Origin: Candidatus Krumholzibacteriia bacterium
Lineage (GTDB): Bacteria; Krumholzibacteriota; Krumholzibacteriia; G020349025
NCBI GenBank assembly: GCA_035649275.1
Contig: DASRJW010000110.1
Coordinates: forward strand, 1-28,440
Length of the DNA: 28,440 nt
Reading direction: 5' to 3'
The position numbers and the translations under genes are program-made. The notes under the pieces are model-generated. The model was not told the origin of the DNA. It searched no databases and worked only from the letters and a program-made list of their open reading frames with translations. Shown here piece by piece: positions 14,642 through 24,610 of the stretch. Position 1 is the first letter of the stretch, and every line of letters begins with the position of its first letter.

Positions 14642-16706
14642 ATGTTTCCACGCTCGGTGAGCTTCTGGATGTTGGGGACGCTCGCCTGCGTCGTTTCACT
14701 CAGCATGGTCGTGCCGCCGCATTTCGCAATTCTCGCGGGCTGCGGTGCTCTGCTCGCCGGCGGCCTCGTCCTGCAACGACGCCACGCGCGACTGTGCGCC
14801 GCCACTCTGGCGCAGGCGGCAGCGGTGCGCGGCGCCCAGCAGCAGAGCCCCCGTCCAGGCGTCTGGGGCGATCCCGTCGCCGCACTCGCCGAGTGCAGCC
14901 ACGGTCTGGCACGGGATCTCGACGATGCCTACTTCAAGCTCATCCACACCAACATCCAGTTGCTGGCGTTGAAGGAACTCGGCAGCCAGATCATCTCGGG
15001 TCTGGACCGCGAGCGCATCGTGGCGACGGTGGTGGAGTACCTGAACCGCGGCGTGGGATTCGCCGAGTACGGCGTCTTCACCTGGTCGCCGGAAAAGGGA
15101 GTCTTCGAAGGCGGCCTGCGCCGGCGTCAGGGTGACGGCTACGAAACCGTGGAAGAGAGTTTCGCCCTCCCCGAAGTGAGCGGCATGGTCTCCCGTTGCC
15201 TGGGGCACCAGCGCTCTTATCTGATCCGCGACGCCGCCACCCATCCTCCCGGCTCACTGCACGGCGATCCCCTTCTGCCGCAATGCACCAGCGGCACGTA
15301 CGCCGTGGTGCCGCTGCTCAAGAAGGCCCCGGTGGGAGCGATCTGGAGCCGCAAGGGCTGCGTCGCCGAGCACTGCCCGCTCTGTCCGGAAGCGGTGGTG
15401 GACGACTGGGTGGAGAAGTTCGCCAACGAACCGGATGCGGATTTTTGGCAGGGGGGACGCTTCCGCTGTTGGACCTGCACCGGCTTCCCGCTCCTCGGTT
15501 GCCTGCTAGTCAGTGACGCCGGGCGCGCCCAGCCGCTGTCGCGGGTGGACCTGGTGATGCTGGAGACGCTGGCGGCGAACGTGGCCACGGTGTTGGAGAA
15601 CGCCCGGCTCTACGAAGAGCTGCAGTTGCAGGAGCGCTTCCTCGATCACGTCATCGGCGCCATGTCGAACGGTCTGGTGTCGGTGGGACTGAACGGCTGC
15701 GTCACCCTCTTCAACGAGGCCGGCCAGAGCTTGTCCGGATACCACGAGGTCGAGGTGACCGGACGGCCGAGCGCGCAGCTGATCCGCGACGCCACCGGCC
15801 GTGATCCGTTGCGCGAAGCCCTGGAGGGCGGCCGCAGCGTCGGCAGCGTCGAAGCCGTGCTGCACACCGCCGCCGGCGCCACCCTGCCGATCCAGCTCAC
15901 CACCTCCTTGCTGCGCGACGAGGAGGAGCACGTCTACGGCGTGGTCGGCGAGTTCGCCGATCTCTCGGCGATCAAGGGCATGCAAGCGCAGATCCGCAAC
16001 CTGGACAAGCTGGCGGCGCTGGGCCGACTTTCCTCCAGCATCGCCCACGAGATCCGCAACCCCTTGGCGGGCATCACCGCCGGCATCCAGTACATGACCA
16101 AACAAATGAAGGGGGAGCGGGCGCAGCACGCCGTGTTCGTCCTCGACGAGGTGGACCGGCTGAATCGCATCATCGAAGACCTCTTCACCGCCGGCCGGCC
16201 GATGGAGCTGCGCCTGCGGGAGACCGACATGGGCGCGCTCGTGGAGCGCAGCCTGCAAGCGCTCGAGCCCAGCTTCGCCAAGCACGAGGTGCGCTGCGAC
16301 CTGCGCCTGCAGCCCGAGTTGCCGGCGCTCGAAGTGGACCCCGGCCGCCTCGAGCAGGTGCTCATCAACCTGATCCAGAACGGTGTCGAGGCCAGCCCAC
16401 CGGGGGGTGCGGTGGAGATCGAGCTGCGCTTGGGCTCGGGCCAGCAGCCGCACCTGCGCCGCGGCCCGGGGGACAGTCTGGTGTTCAGCGTCCGCGATCG
16501 CGGCGACGGCATCAGCGACGAGGATCGGGACAAGATTTTCGAGCCGTTTTTCACCACCAAGGCCAAAGGAACGGGCCTGGGCCTGTACGTCTGCCATCAC
16601 ATCGTCGAGAGCCATGGCGGGCAGATCGTGGTCGAAAGCCGTCCCGGACACGGCAGCTGCTTTTACCTGTGCTTGCCATTGGGACGGATCCTGAGGGGAG
16701 GAGCCA

Positions 16707-16735
<29 letters not shown>
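14642..16735 (+). CDS. Membrane sensor histidine kinase with cysteine-rich GAF and PAS domains
   Basis: The 697-residue kinase starts at ATG 14642 with AGGGGG upstream. Two membrane helices lie at about residues 7-45 with almost no loop between them, so sensing is probably cytoplasmic. A GAF-type region follows (about 95-325). It holds an insert with C240-x4-C245-x2-C248 and, after 27 residues, C276-x2-C279 and C287, which looks like a metal or iron-sulfur site. A PAS domain spans about 330-450 (DHVIGAMSNGLVSVGLNG). The HisKA box has the phosphorylated histidine H469 (SSIAHEIRNPLAGI). The ATPase part shows NLIQNGVEASPPGG (N box), VRDRGDGISDEDRDKIFEPF (G1) and TGLGLYVCHHIVESHGG. It overlaps the response-regulator start by 29 bases, so the two form a coupled two-component pair. 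The signal is unknown. Confidence 0.92.
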
Positions 16736-18270
<1,535 letters not shown>

Positions 18271-18272
<2 letters not shown>

Positions 18273-18286
18273 GCCCGACCTTTGCC
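18271..18286 (+). promoter_or_regulatory. Candidate sigma-54 promoter of lptE
   Basis: AGGCCCGACCTTTGCC overlaps the response-regulator stop codon. GG (18272-18273) and GC (18284-18285) are 12 bases apart. It matches TGGCACGNNNNTTGCW at GG, C4, C6, G7 and TTGC but has A instead of T at the first base and no final A/T. The predicted start near 18297 lies 36 bases before the lptE start. Confidence 0.35.
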
Positions 18287-18332
18287 CGCGAGCCCGCCGG
18301 CGGCCTATCCTGGCGGCAGCCGGGAGGTGGGC

Positions 18333-18833
18333 TTGCGGGTCCTCTGGGTATGGCTCTTTCTGCTCGCCGGTTGCGCTTACAACACGACCGGGCGCAGCGC
18401 CGCCAACGTCGGCAACATCTACATTCCCTTCTTCGCCGACGAGACGAGCGGCGAGCGAGCGCCGGATCTCGGCTCCCGCCTCACCCAGCAGCTCGTCCTC
18501 GAGTTCCAGCGCGACAAGGAAATCCACGTCTACCAGGGGGAGAACGAGCGCGATCTCGCCGACAAGGAGCTCCTGGGCACGCTGCGGCGCCTCACCGAGG
18601 CGGTGCTCACCCGCAGCGCCGAGGAGACCGAGGAGGAGTACATCGTCGTCGTCTCCTGCTCGATCAAGTATGACGATATCCGCACCGGCGAGGTCCTGTG
18701 GCAGGACGCGGCGGTGAGCGGCGACGGCAATTATCGGATCGAGGAAGGGGACCCGGGCTTCGAGCGCGCCCTCGATGAGGCCCTGAAAGAGATCGTCGAC
18801 AAGATCCTGGACAAGACGGTGCGGGCCTGGTAA
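18333..18833 (+). CDS. lptE: LptE-like outer-membrane LPS assembly lipoprotein
   Basis: This is a 166-residue lipoprotein. The start is taken as TTG 18333 because GGGAGG lies five bases upstream; GTG 18327 or GTG 18282 are alternatives that would lengthen the n-region. The signal ends in the lipobox LLAGC, with the lipidated cysteine at residue 14. The mature part begins YNTTGRSAANVGNIYIPFFA and has TSGERAPDLGSRLTQQLVLE, then VVSCSIKYDDIRTGEVLWQD and a closing amphipathic helix. This is the layout of the LptE family, which plugs and assembles the LptD LPS translocon in the outer membrane. Sequence conservation in the family is low, so the call rests on layout and on the following holA gene; lptE-holA is also the order in E. 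coli. Confidence 0.78.
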   Translation: MRVLWVWLFLLAGCAYNTTGRSAANVGNIYIPFFADETSGERAPDLGSRLTQQLVLEFQRDKEIHVYQGENERDLADKELLGTLRRLTEAVLTRSAEETEEEYIVVVSCSIKYDDIRTGEVLWQDAAVSGDGNYRIEEGDPGFERALDEALKEIVDKILDKTVRAW

Positions 18834-18900
18834 CCGCACGATACGGCGCCCGGCGGGGCCGAGTTCAAGCGGGGCCCTTCCAGTAGAACAGGAAGAGAGC

Positions 18901-19944
18901 ATGGCAGCTCGTTCACGGACGAAGAATTACGATGCCGAAACCCTGCGCCGCGAGCTGCGCGAAGGGGGCCCCGGGCCGCTGTATGCAGTCCTGGGTGAGG
19001 AGACGCTTCTGGCCGAGGAAGCCGTCGGCATCTTGCTGGAAGCCGCGGTGCCGGCGGCGAACCGCGATTTCAATCTCAACGTCTACTCAGGCGACGACGA
19101 GGCAGCGCGGCAGTTCCTGGCGCAAGCACAGAGCTACCCGTTCCTCTGCGAACGGCGCGCCGTCGTGGTGCGCCGTTTCGAGAAAATGTCGCTGCGAGAG
19201 CCGCGAGCCGAGGCGGCACTGCTCGAGTATCTGACGCAGCCGACCCCGAGCACGGTGCTCGTGCTCGTGGCCGCCAAGCTCGATCGCCGCACCCGCATCG
19301 CCCAGGCGCTGGAAAAACGGGCGCGGGTGCTGCAGGTCGAAGCGCCGCCCGCTGCTGCGCTCCCCGACTGGGTGCGACAGCGTTTCGCCGCTCAAGGCGT
19401 GCAGGCCGAACCGCGGGCCTGCGTGCTCCTCGTCCAGTGGGTGGGGGATTCGCTCCTCGACCTGCGCAACGAGGTCGACAAGGTGGTGTTGCGCTACGGC
19501 GAAAGCGGTCGCGTCGGAGCGGCGGAGGTAACCGCGACCGTCGGCCAGTACCGTCAAGAAGAGGTGTGGGCCGTGAACCGGGCGCTGCGTGCCGACAACA
19601 TGGGCGGCTTCCTGCAGGCTCTGACCCGGATCCTCGAAGTGGACGACGACTCCATTCGCGTGGTCGCGGTGCTGGCGCGGCAGGTCAGCCAGCTGCTCCG
19701 TCTCAAGCTCCTGCAGGACCGGGGTGTGCGCCAGGAGAAGGAGCTCGCGACCCGTCTCGAAGTGCCCCCCTTCGCGGTCGCCGATCTGGCGACACAGGCG
19801 ACCTCATTCACCCGCAAGCAGCTCGCCCTGTGGTTGCGGAACCTGCAACATGCGGATGTGCAGATGAAGTCCCTGGCGTTGCCGTCGCGCTGGGTCCTGG
19901 AACGTGCCCTGGTAAACTCCTTCCTGGGCGAGGAGCTGGCCTAG
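18901..19944 (+). CDS. holA: DNA polymerase III delta subunit
   Basis: The 347-residue protein starts at ATG 18901 after AGGAAGAG. Delta is the clamp-loader subunit that opens the beta sliding clamp. The start GGPGPLYAVLGEETLLAEEA is the family signature, replacing the Walker A loop of a true ATPase. NRDFNLNVYSGDD and SYPFLCERRAVVVRRFEKM follow, then VLVAAKLDRRTRIAQALEKR. The middle helical part has WVGDSLLDLRNEVDKVVL and VWAVNRALRADNMGGFLQAL. The C-terminal collar region has VVAVLARQVSQLLRLKLLQ and ends LERALVNSFL. The length matches E. coli HolA (343 residues). It lies 67 bases after lptE and 21 bases before the patatin gene, probably one transcript. A housekeeping replication gene inside this envelope cluster is common bacterial gene order. 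Confidence 0.9.
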   Translation: MAARSRTKNYDAETLRRELREGGPGPLYAVLGEETLLAEEAVGILLEAAVPAANRDFNLNVYSGDDEAARQFLAQAQSYPFLCERRAVVVRRFEKMSLREPRAEAALLEYLTQPTPSTVLVLVAAKLDRRTRIAQALEKRARVLQVEAPPAAALPDWVRQRFAAQGVQAEPRACVLLVQWVGDSLLDLRNEVDKVVLRYGESGRVGAAEVTATVGQYRQEEVWAVNRALRADNMGGFLQALTRILEVDDDSIRVVAVLARQVSQLLRLKLLQDRGVRQEKELATRLEVPPFAVADLATQATSFTRKQLALWLRNLQHADVQMKSLALPSRWVLERALVNSFLGEELA

Positions 19945-19965
19945 TTCAAGCCCGTCAGGTCGCCC

Positions 19966-20994
19966 ATGCCATCCCGCCGCCCTTCTCCTGCCTCCCGCCC
20001 GAACCATGACGTGGCGCGTCCCGCCGCCGGTGCACCACCCGGCGCCGCTGCCGCCGGTGGCCCTCGCCTCGGTCTCGCCTTCGGCGGGGGCCTGCCGTTC
20101 GGGCTGGTGGCGCTCGGCGTGCTGCGCGCCATCGAGAACGACGGCCTGCGCATCCACCGGCTGGCGGGGACGAGCATGGGCTCCATCATCGCCGCCTCCT
20201 ACGCCGCCGGGGTCTCCATCGACGACTGCAGCGCCCTTTTCCGCGACTCCTTCCGCAAGCGTCGGGTGCTTTCGATCCTGCTCCGCGACCTCAGCTTTTC
20301 CGGGAGCGGCATCCTCCGCGGCCAGGAGGTGACGCGCATGCTGGAAGCCTTCGTCGGCGCGGACCTCACCTTCGAGGACCTGCGCCTGCCGCTTCGCATC
20401 CCCGCCTGCGATCTGGCCGATGGCAGCGAGGTGGTCTTCGACAGCGGGCCAGTGATCCCGGCGATCCGGGCTTCCATCAGTTTGCCGGGGATTCTCGCGC
20501 CCTTCCATTATCAAGGCCGGCAACTGGTGGATGGCGCACTGTTGCGCCCCATCCCGGTGCACCTCCTGGGGAACGACGAGGTGGAGGTGAAGATCCCGGT
20601 GCGCGCCGTGCGCCGGAGGTCGCGGACGCAGCTGCACGAAGACCTGCAGCGAGCCCGCCGGGAGCACCGGCTTTCTTCCATCGTCCGTCGACGTGGCGAG
20701 GACTTGTTCAGCGTCGTCTGGCGCGCCATGTCGCTCATCATGCAGGACGAATTCGCCGAGATGGTCTTCGACGACTTCGACATCTACATCAAGCCGCAGC
20801 TCGATCTCGAACTGTCGCAGGACACCACGCGCCTCGACGAGATCATCCAGGCGGGATACGAGGAGACGGTGCGCACCCTGCCTGCCATCCGGGCGGCGCT
20901 CGAGGCCAGCGCGGCGGGCTCACCGCGGCAGCGCCAGGCGGAAAGCGGCCACGACCCGCTGTCCGAGGCACTGGACGCGGAGTTCCAGGATTAG
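19966..20994 (+). CDS. Patatin-like phospholipase (RssA/NTE group)
   Basis: The 342-residue protein starts at ATG 19966, which has only a weak ribosome site; GTG starts further in are possible because the first about 35 residues are low-complexity Pro/Ala. The hydrolase core has a glycine-rich oxyanion segment (LGLAFGGGLPFGLVALGVL), nucleophile S70 in GTSMGS, and D189 in VDGALLRPIP, the Ser-Asp dyad of patatins. Members release fatty acids from phospholipids at the inner face of the membrane. Here the usual Arg of the GGGxRG loop is replaced (GGGLPFG), which is uncommon. Helical C-terminal sequence (VWRAMSLIMQDEFAEMVF, then DEIIQAGYEETVRTLPAIRA) matches bacterial RssA-like proteins. It follows holA by 21 bases and meets the HtrA gene tail to tail with a four-base overlap. 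Confidence 0.87.
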   Translation: MPSRRPSPASRPNHDVARPAAGAPPGAAAAGGPRLGLAFGGGLPFGLVALGVLRAIENDGLRIHRLAGTSMGSIIAASYAAGVSIDDCSALFRDSFRKRRVLSILLRDLSFSGSGILRGQEVTRMLEAFVGADLTFEDLRLPLRIPACDLADGSEVVFDSGPVIPAIRASISLPGILAPFHYQGRQLVDGALLRPIPVHLLGNDEVEVKIPVRAVRRRSRTQLHEDLQRARREHRLSSIVRRRGEDLFSVVWRAMSLIMQDEFAEMVFDDFDIYIKPQLDLELSQDTTRLDEIIQAGYEETVRTLPAIRAALEASAAGSPRQRQAESGHDPLSEALDAEFQD

Positions 20995-22283
20995 GGCGTG
21001 GGGCGCGGGCGCGGGCGTCGCCCCAGTTCCTCGCGCATCTCTTCGGTCAGTTCGGCGAGGACCGCATGCAGCGACTGGGTGGCGCCCTCGCGGAGCAGCA
21101 GCAGCTCCACCCTCTGGCCCGGTCGGAAGAGGGCGATGCGGTTGCGGAAGGAGGAGACCTTTTCCAGGGGTTGTCCGTCCAGGGCGACGATGATGTCGCC
21201 GGCCAACAGCCCCGCGCGCGCTGCGGGGCTCCCCGCGTACACCGAGCCGACGCGGACGCCCGCCGGGTGCGGCATGCCGGCCGCGCGGGCGGCTTCGGTC
21301 GGGACGGCCTCGACGTCCACGCCCAGCCAGGCGCGGGTGACGTGACCGTCGTGCAGCAGTCGCGTGGCGATGTCGCGAGCGAGGTTGATGGGGATGGCGA
21401 AGCTGACGCCCTGGGAACTGCCGTTCTGTGTGGCGATGGCGGTGTTGATCCCGATCACCTGGCCGCGCAGGTTCACCAGCGGGCCGCCGCTGTTGCCTGG
21501 GTTCACCGCGGCGTCGGTCTGCAGGAAGTCCTCGTAGTCGGTGACGTTCACGTCGTCCCGCCCCTTGCCGCTGATGATGCCGGTGGTGACGGTGCTGCCG
21601 AGAGAGGCGCGGAAGGGGCTGCCGATGGCGAGGACCCATTCGCCGACGCGTACGTCGTCGGAATCCCCGAGCTGCACGACGGGCAGGCTGGCGGCTTGAA
21701 CATGAATCAGGGCGATGTCCGTGTGGCTGTCGCGGCCGACCACGGTGGCGTTGTATTCCTGTCCGTCGCTCAGGCGCACCACCAGTTCCTCGGCGTCTTC
21801 GACCACGTGGCTGTTGGTGAGGATGGTGCCATTTTCCTGCAGGATGAAGCCCGAACCGTGCCCTTGCACCGATGGGTGCTCGCCGCCGAAGAAGCGCTGA
21901 AAGAGGCCGTTGTCGTCTCCTTCGAGGCGGCGGCGGCTGATGACGGTCACCACGGCCGGGGTCACTGCGGCGGCCACGTCGGCGAAGCGGTCGAGGCCAC
22001 TGCTCGGGGAAAACGACCGGAGGGAGCGCCTGGAATCGGGCCCAGAAGGTCCGAGCAAAGGAGAAGTGCTGAGGGGGAGGCGCGTTATCGGGGTCGCTTC
22101 AGGTCGTTCTGGAAGGGAGGCGGGAGCTTGTCGGTCGAGCTCCTGATCTCGCCCTCCAGGGGTCGAAGAGGCGAGCGGTCGTAAGGCGATGGAGCGGAGC
22201 CGGAACCCTGCCGCCGTCCCGACGATGAGGCCGCAGACGACGACCAAAGCCATGAAGGGCCCGGATCCCGGCCGGAACCCCAC
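20991..22283 (-). CDS. Membrane-anchored HtrA/Deg serine protease with one PDZ domain
   Basis: The start is GTG 22283 because GGGGGAGG lies five bases upstream; the frame is open to GTG 22337 and an ATG lies 10 codons in. This gives 430 residues. Residues about 10-27 form a single membrane helix (FMALVVVCGLIVGTAAGF), so the protease faces the periplasm. A roughly 65-residue Pro/Ser-rich linker leads to the trypsin-like domain with H159 (LTNSHVVED), D189 (SHTDIALI) and S265 (NPGNSGGPL). One PDZ domain follows (VGSVYAGSPAARAGLLAGDI and LDGQPLEKVSSFRNRI). This is the DegS/single-PDZ DegP architecture: envelope protein quality control or regulated cleavage of a membrane signalling protein. No anti-sigma factor is encoded next to it. 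It is divergent from the heparinase-like gene. Confidence 0.92.
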   Translation of the reverse strand: MGFRPGSGPFMALVVVCGLIVGTAAGFRLRSIALRPLASSTPGGRDQELDRQAPASLPERPEATPITRLPLSTSPLLGPSGPDSRRSLRSFSPSSGLDRFADVAAAVTPAVVTVISRRRLEGDDNGLFQRFFGGEHPSVQGHGSGFILQENGTILTNSHVVEDAEELVVRLSDGQEYNATVVGRDSHTDIALIHVQAASLPVVQLGDSDDVRVGEWVLAIGSPFRASLGSTVTTGIISGKGRDDVNVTDYEDFLQTDAAVNPGNSGGPLVNLRGQVIGINTAIATQNGSSQGVSFAIPINLARDIATRLLHDGHVTRAWLGVDVEAVPTEAARAAGMPHPAGVRVGSVYAGSPAARAGLLAGDIIVALDGQPLEKVSSFRNRIALFRPGQRVELLLLREGATQSLHAVLAELTEEMREELGRRPRPRPTP

Positions 22284-22450
22284 GAGAACCTCCCCCCGGG
22301 GCCCGTACAGAGGCACGATGGCCCGGGCGGGCAGCACGCGAGATCAGTGAGCGCCGGTGAATTCGATCTCGCACGTGCCTCGTCCGGGCCAATCGTACCA
22401 TGTGAAACGCAGGAACCGGCGAGGAGTTCCAGTTTCGTCGAGGAGGATCC

Positions 22451-24157
22451 GTGCAGGCCGGAACCCCCAGGCTCTATTTCGAGACCATCCGACGGCTTCG
22501 GGCCGAGCAGGTGGTTTACCAGCTACGCCGGCGCCTAGGCACCCTGCGGCCGGCTCCGCGAGCGGATTCTGCCCCAGCCGCCTTGGCCCCCAGGGAGGGC
22601 TGGGGTCCACGGGTGCCGCGCTGCCGGACGGCTCCGGAGACCGATGTGCTCGCCGGGAGCTTCCGCTTCTGGGGGACGGAGCGACACCTCGATCTCGAAG
22701 CCCCCTGGCTGGCCCCGGATCTCGGCGCTTCCTGGAACTATCCCCTGCATTATTTCGACGCCCTGCCCGCCTTGGCAGATCTCGCCCGAGAGGATGGGCC
22801 AAGCCTTCGAACCCTCTGTACCTTCGTGGGGCGTTGGATCGAGCACCATCCGCCGGGGAAAGGAATCGGCTGGGAGCCGTATCCCACCGCGCTCCGCTTG
22901 GTGAACTGGATCGACGCGCTTGCGATTCTCGGGCCTGCCGCCGAGCCCGGCTGGCGCGAACGCTTGCTCCGGAGCATCCACGTGCAGGCGCAATGGCTCT
23001 CCCGTTCCCTGGAGCGCCATCTCCTCGGCACCCATGTGCTCAAGGACGTCAAGGCTCTCCTGGTGACAGCGAGCCTGTTCGACGACGCTGCAGCTCGACG
23101 CTGGCGGCGCGAAGCAACGCCCCTGCTGCGCCGCGAGTTGCGCCACCACGTCGGCGCCGAGGGCGGCCACCTCGAGCCGAGCCTCATGTACCACTGCACG
23201 GCTCTCGAGGATGTCCTCGATCTCCTCAACTTCGCAGGCGCCCTCGACGTGGCGACAGCCGCCGAGGTCCAAAACGTGGCTTCACGCATGCTCGCCTTCG
23301 CCACCGCCACCGCGATGCCTTCGGGCGAGGTGCCTTTGCTCGGCGACGCCTGGATCGGCGGCGCGCCGAGTCCGGTCGAGCTGTCCGCCTATGCTGCCCG
23401 TCTAGGCCTGGAAGCTCCCATACCATTGCCTGGGCCGCTCCTCCTCAGCGAGGCGGGACTCCTGGTCTGGCGCGACGGTCGACTCGTGGCGCTGGCCGAC
23501 GTGGGCGGCGTCGGGCCACCACACCTGAGCGGTCACGGCCACTGCGATTCGCTTTCCTTCGAGCTGTGGTGCGACGGCGCGCCGTTCGTCGTCGACTCCG
23601 GCACCTTCACTTACGAGCCAGGGACAGCTCGTCAAGCCTGCCGAACCACGGGCGCGCACAACACCATCCAGATCGACGGGAAGGAGCAGCACGAGATCTG
23701 GGCGGCGTTCCGTGTCGCCCGGCGCTCCGAGGTACGTGTCGTGTCCTCGACGAATTCGAGTCTCGCGGCCGAGCTCGTCCCATGGTTCGACAAGCGCCTG
23801 CGCGTGCAGCGACGGTTCGAATGGGAGGAAGGACTGCTCCGCATCGTCGATCGCGTCGAAGGCCCCGGGGCTCACCGAGTGGTCAGCCGCCTCCATTTGC
23901 ACCCGGACTGCCAGGTGCAGACCACGGCGGAGGGTTGGATCCTGGTGCACGGCGATGCTCGAGTCGAGCTCTCCTGGCCGCGCGGAGCGCCCCTGCAGCC
24001 GCGACAAGAACCACAACTGCTGTCCCCTGAGTCCTCAGGGAGCCACTTCGCCGCCCGGGCAGGGGAGTTGCAGGCGAACGCGTTGCTGCAACACGTCTAC
24101 GAAGGAACCCTACCCTTCACCTCCGTTTTGACCCTTCGCTGTCGCGACCCTCTCTGA
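22451..24157 (+). CDS. Heparinase II/III family protein (polysaccharide lyase-like)
   Basis: The 568-residue protein starts at GTG 22451, immediately after AGGAGGATCC. The N-terminal half is an alpha-toroid of the heparinase II/III N-terminal type (FWGTERHLDLEAPW, then WNYPLHYFDALPALADLA, WEPYPTALRLVNWIDAL and GTHVLKDVKALLVTASLF). The second half is a beta-sandwich with the family motif SGHGHCDSLSFELWCDGAPF followed by VVDSGTFTYEPG and the segment TTGAHNTIQIDGKEQHEIW. No signal peptide is present, as for many members found in exopolysaccharide and O-antigen loci, where they act as or resemble uronate-polysaccharide lyases. The active residues are plausible (His and Tyr in these segments) but I cannot assign each. 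The substrate is unknown. No sugar genes flank it directly. Confidence 0.85.
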   Translation: MQAGTPRLYFETIRRLRAEQVVYQLRRRLGTLRPAPRADSAPAALAPREGWGPRVPRCRTAPETDVLAGSFRFWGTERHLDLEAPWLAPDLGASWNYPLHYFDALPALADLAREDGPSLRTLCTFVGRWIEHHPPGKGIGWEPYPTALRLVNWIDALAILGPAAEPGWRERLLRSIHVQAQWLSRSLERHLLGTHVLKDVKALLVTASLFDDAAARRWRREATPLLRRELRHHVGAEGGHLEPSLMYHCTALEDVLDLLNFAGALDVATAAEVQNVASRMLAFATATAMPSGEVPLLGDAWIGGAPSPVELSAYAARLGLEAPIPLPGPLLLSEAGLLVWRDGRLVALADVGGVGPPHLSGHGHCDSLSFELWCDGAPFVVDSGTFTYEPGTARQACRTTGAHNTIQIDGKEQHEIWAAFRVARRSEVRVVSSTNSSLAAELVPWFDKRLRVQRRFEWEEGLLRIVDRVEGPGAHRVVSRLHLHPDCQVQTTAEGWILVHGDARVELSWPRGAPLQPRQEPQLLSPESSGSHFAARAGELQANALLQHVYEGTLPFTSVLTLRCRDPL

Positions 24158-24163
24158 ACCGGG

Positions 24164-24371
24164 GGATGGAGAACAGTGAGCGGTCTGCATCGCATCGCCG
24201 TCCCGGGGTAGGGCCTGGGCAGGGATGGAGAACAGTGAGCGGTCTGCATCGAATCGCCGTCCCGGGGTAGGGCTTGGGCAGGGATGGAGAACAGTGAGCG
24301 GTCTGCATCGAACGCCGTCCCGAGGTAGGCCTGGGCGGAGATGGAGAACAGTGAGCGGTGCTTCGCATCGC
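24164..24371. repeat. Tandem repeat, about 3.5 copies of a 59-bp unit
   Basis: Units start at 24164, 24223, 24282 and 24339, with spacings of 59, 59 and 57 bases. Each opens with GGATGGAGAACAGTGAGCGG (AGATGG in the last) and continues with TCTGCATCGMATCGCCGTCC and GGGTAGGGCYTGGGCAG. Copies 1 and 2 differ at two positions. Copy 3 has lost two bases and has a few more changes. Copy 4 stops after about 33 bases in CATCGCC. The period is not a multiple of three, so this is not a coding repeat. Confidence 0.9.
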
Positions 24372-24449
24372 CTTTCTCTTCGCATGGGGGCACGAGGAGA
24401 TGCAAGAGGTGCAAGAAAGCTTCGTGCCAAGATGCAATTGCAGGAACCA

Positions 24450-24477
24450 CAACACCTAGGGCGCGCAGAGGGTGTTG
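24450..24477. repeat. Inverted repeat CAACACC / GGTGTTG
   Basis: Perfect 7-base arms at 24450-24456 and 24471-24477 enclose a 14-base GC-rich loop. It lies between the tandem repeat and the DinB-type gene. It could be a transcript-end hairpin for the heparinase gene read from the left, but it has no T-tract. Confidence 0.4.
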
Positions 24478-24479
24478 AG

Positions 24480-24500
24480 ACCGTCGACAACGTTGACGGT
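24480..24500. repeat. Inverted repeat ACCGTC / GACGGT
   Basis: Six-base arms at 24480-24485 and 24495-24500 surround GACAACGTT. The right arm belongs to GTTGACGGT, and GTTGACG recurs at 24514-24520. This is protein-binding-site-like geometry, but no regulator is known. Confidence 0.35.
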
Positions 24501-24583
24501 GCGTGTCCACGATGTTGACGGGAGGGAGGCGAGCGGCCGTGAAGCCCGAGGGCATCGCCGCAAATCACGGAATCCTCACGAGT

Positions 24584-24610
24584 TCCGCTCCTCGGGAGAC
24601 CCGGAGCGGA
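24584..24610 (-). terminator. Hairpin directly after the DinB-type gene
   Basis: TCCGCTCC (24584-24591) and GGAGCGGA (24603-24610) are perfect 8-base complementary arms with an 11-base loop, starting at the base next to the minus-strand stop codon (24611-24613). Position and strength suit a transcript terminator for the hydrolase/PEBP/DinB unit. No clear T-run follows on the minus strand, so it may rather protect the 3' end. Confidence 0.5.

Larger units (their letters stand above)
24158..24610. other. Non-coding stretch with tandem and inverted repeats
   Basis: About 450 bases separate the heparinase-like gene from the convergent DinB-type gene. No reading frame here has a credible start, composition or family. 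The first half is a 59-base tandem repeat. The second half holds several short inverted repeats (24450-24477, 24480-24500, 24584-24610) and a repeated GTTGACG (24492 and 24514). Base composition is visibly more A-rich than the genes. Confidence 0.6.

Noticed and set aside
20971-20988. CTGGA / TCCAG inverted repeat near the patatin stop
   Set aside because: Only five-base arms inside coding sequence, no T-tract; too weak to call a terminator.
24097-24568. Overlapping minus-strand frames through the tandem repeat
   Set aside because: They give repeated peptides such as LTVLHP in several frames only because the 59-base DNA repeat shifts frame. There is no ribosome site and no family similarity.
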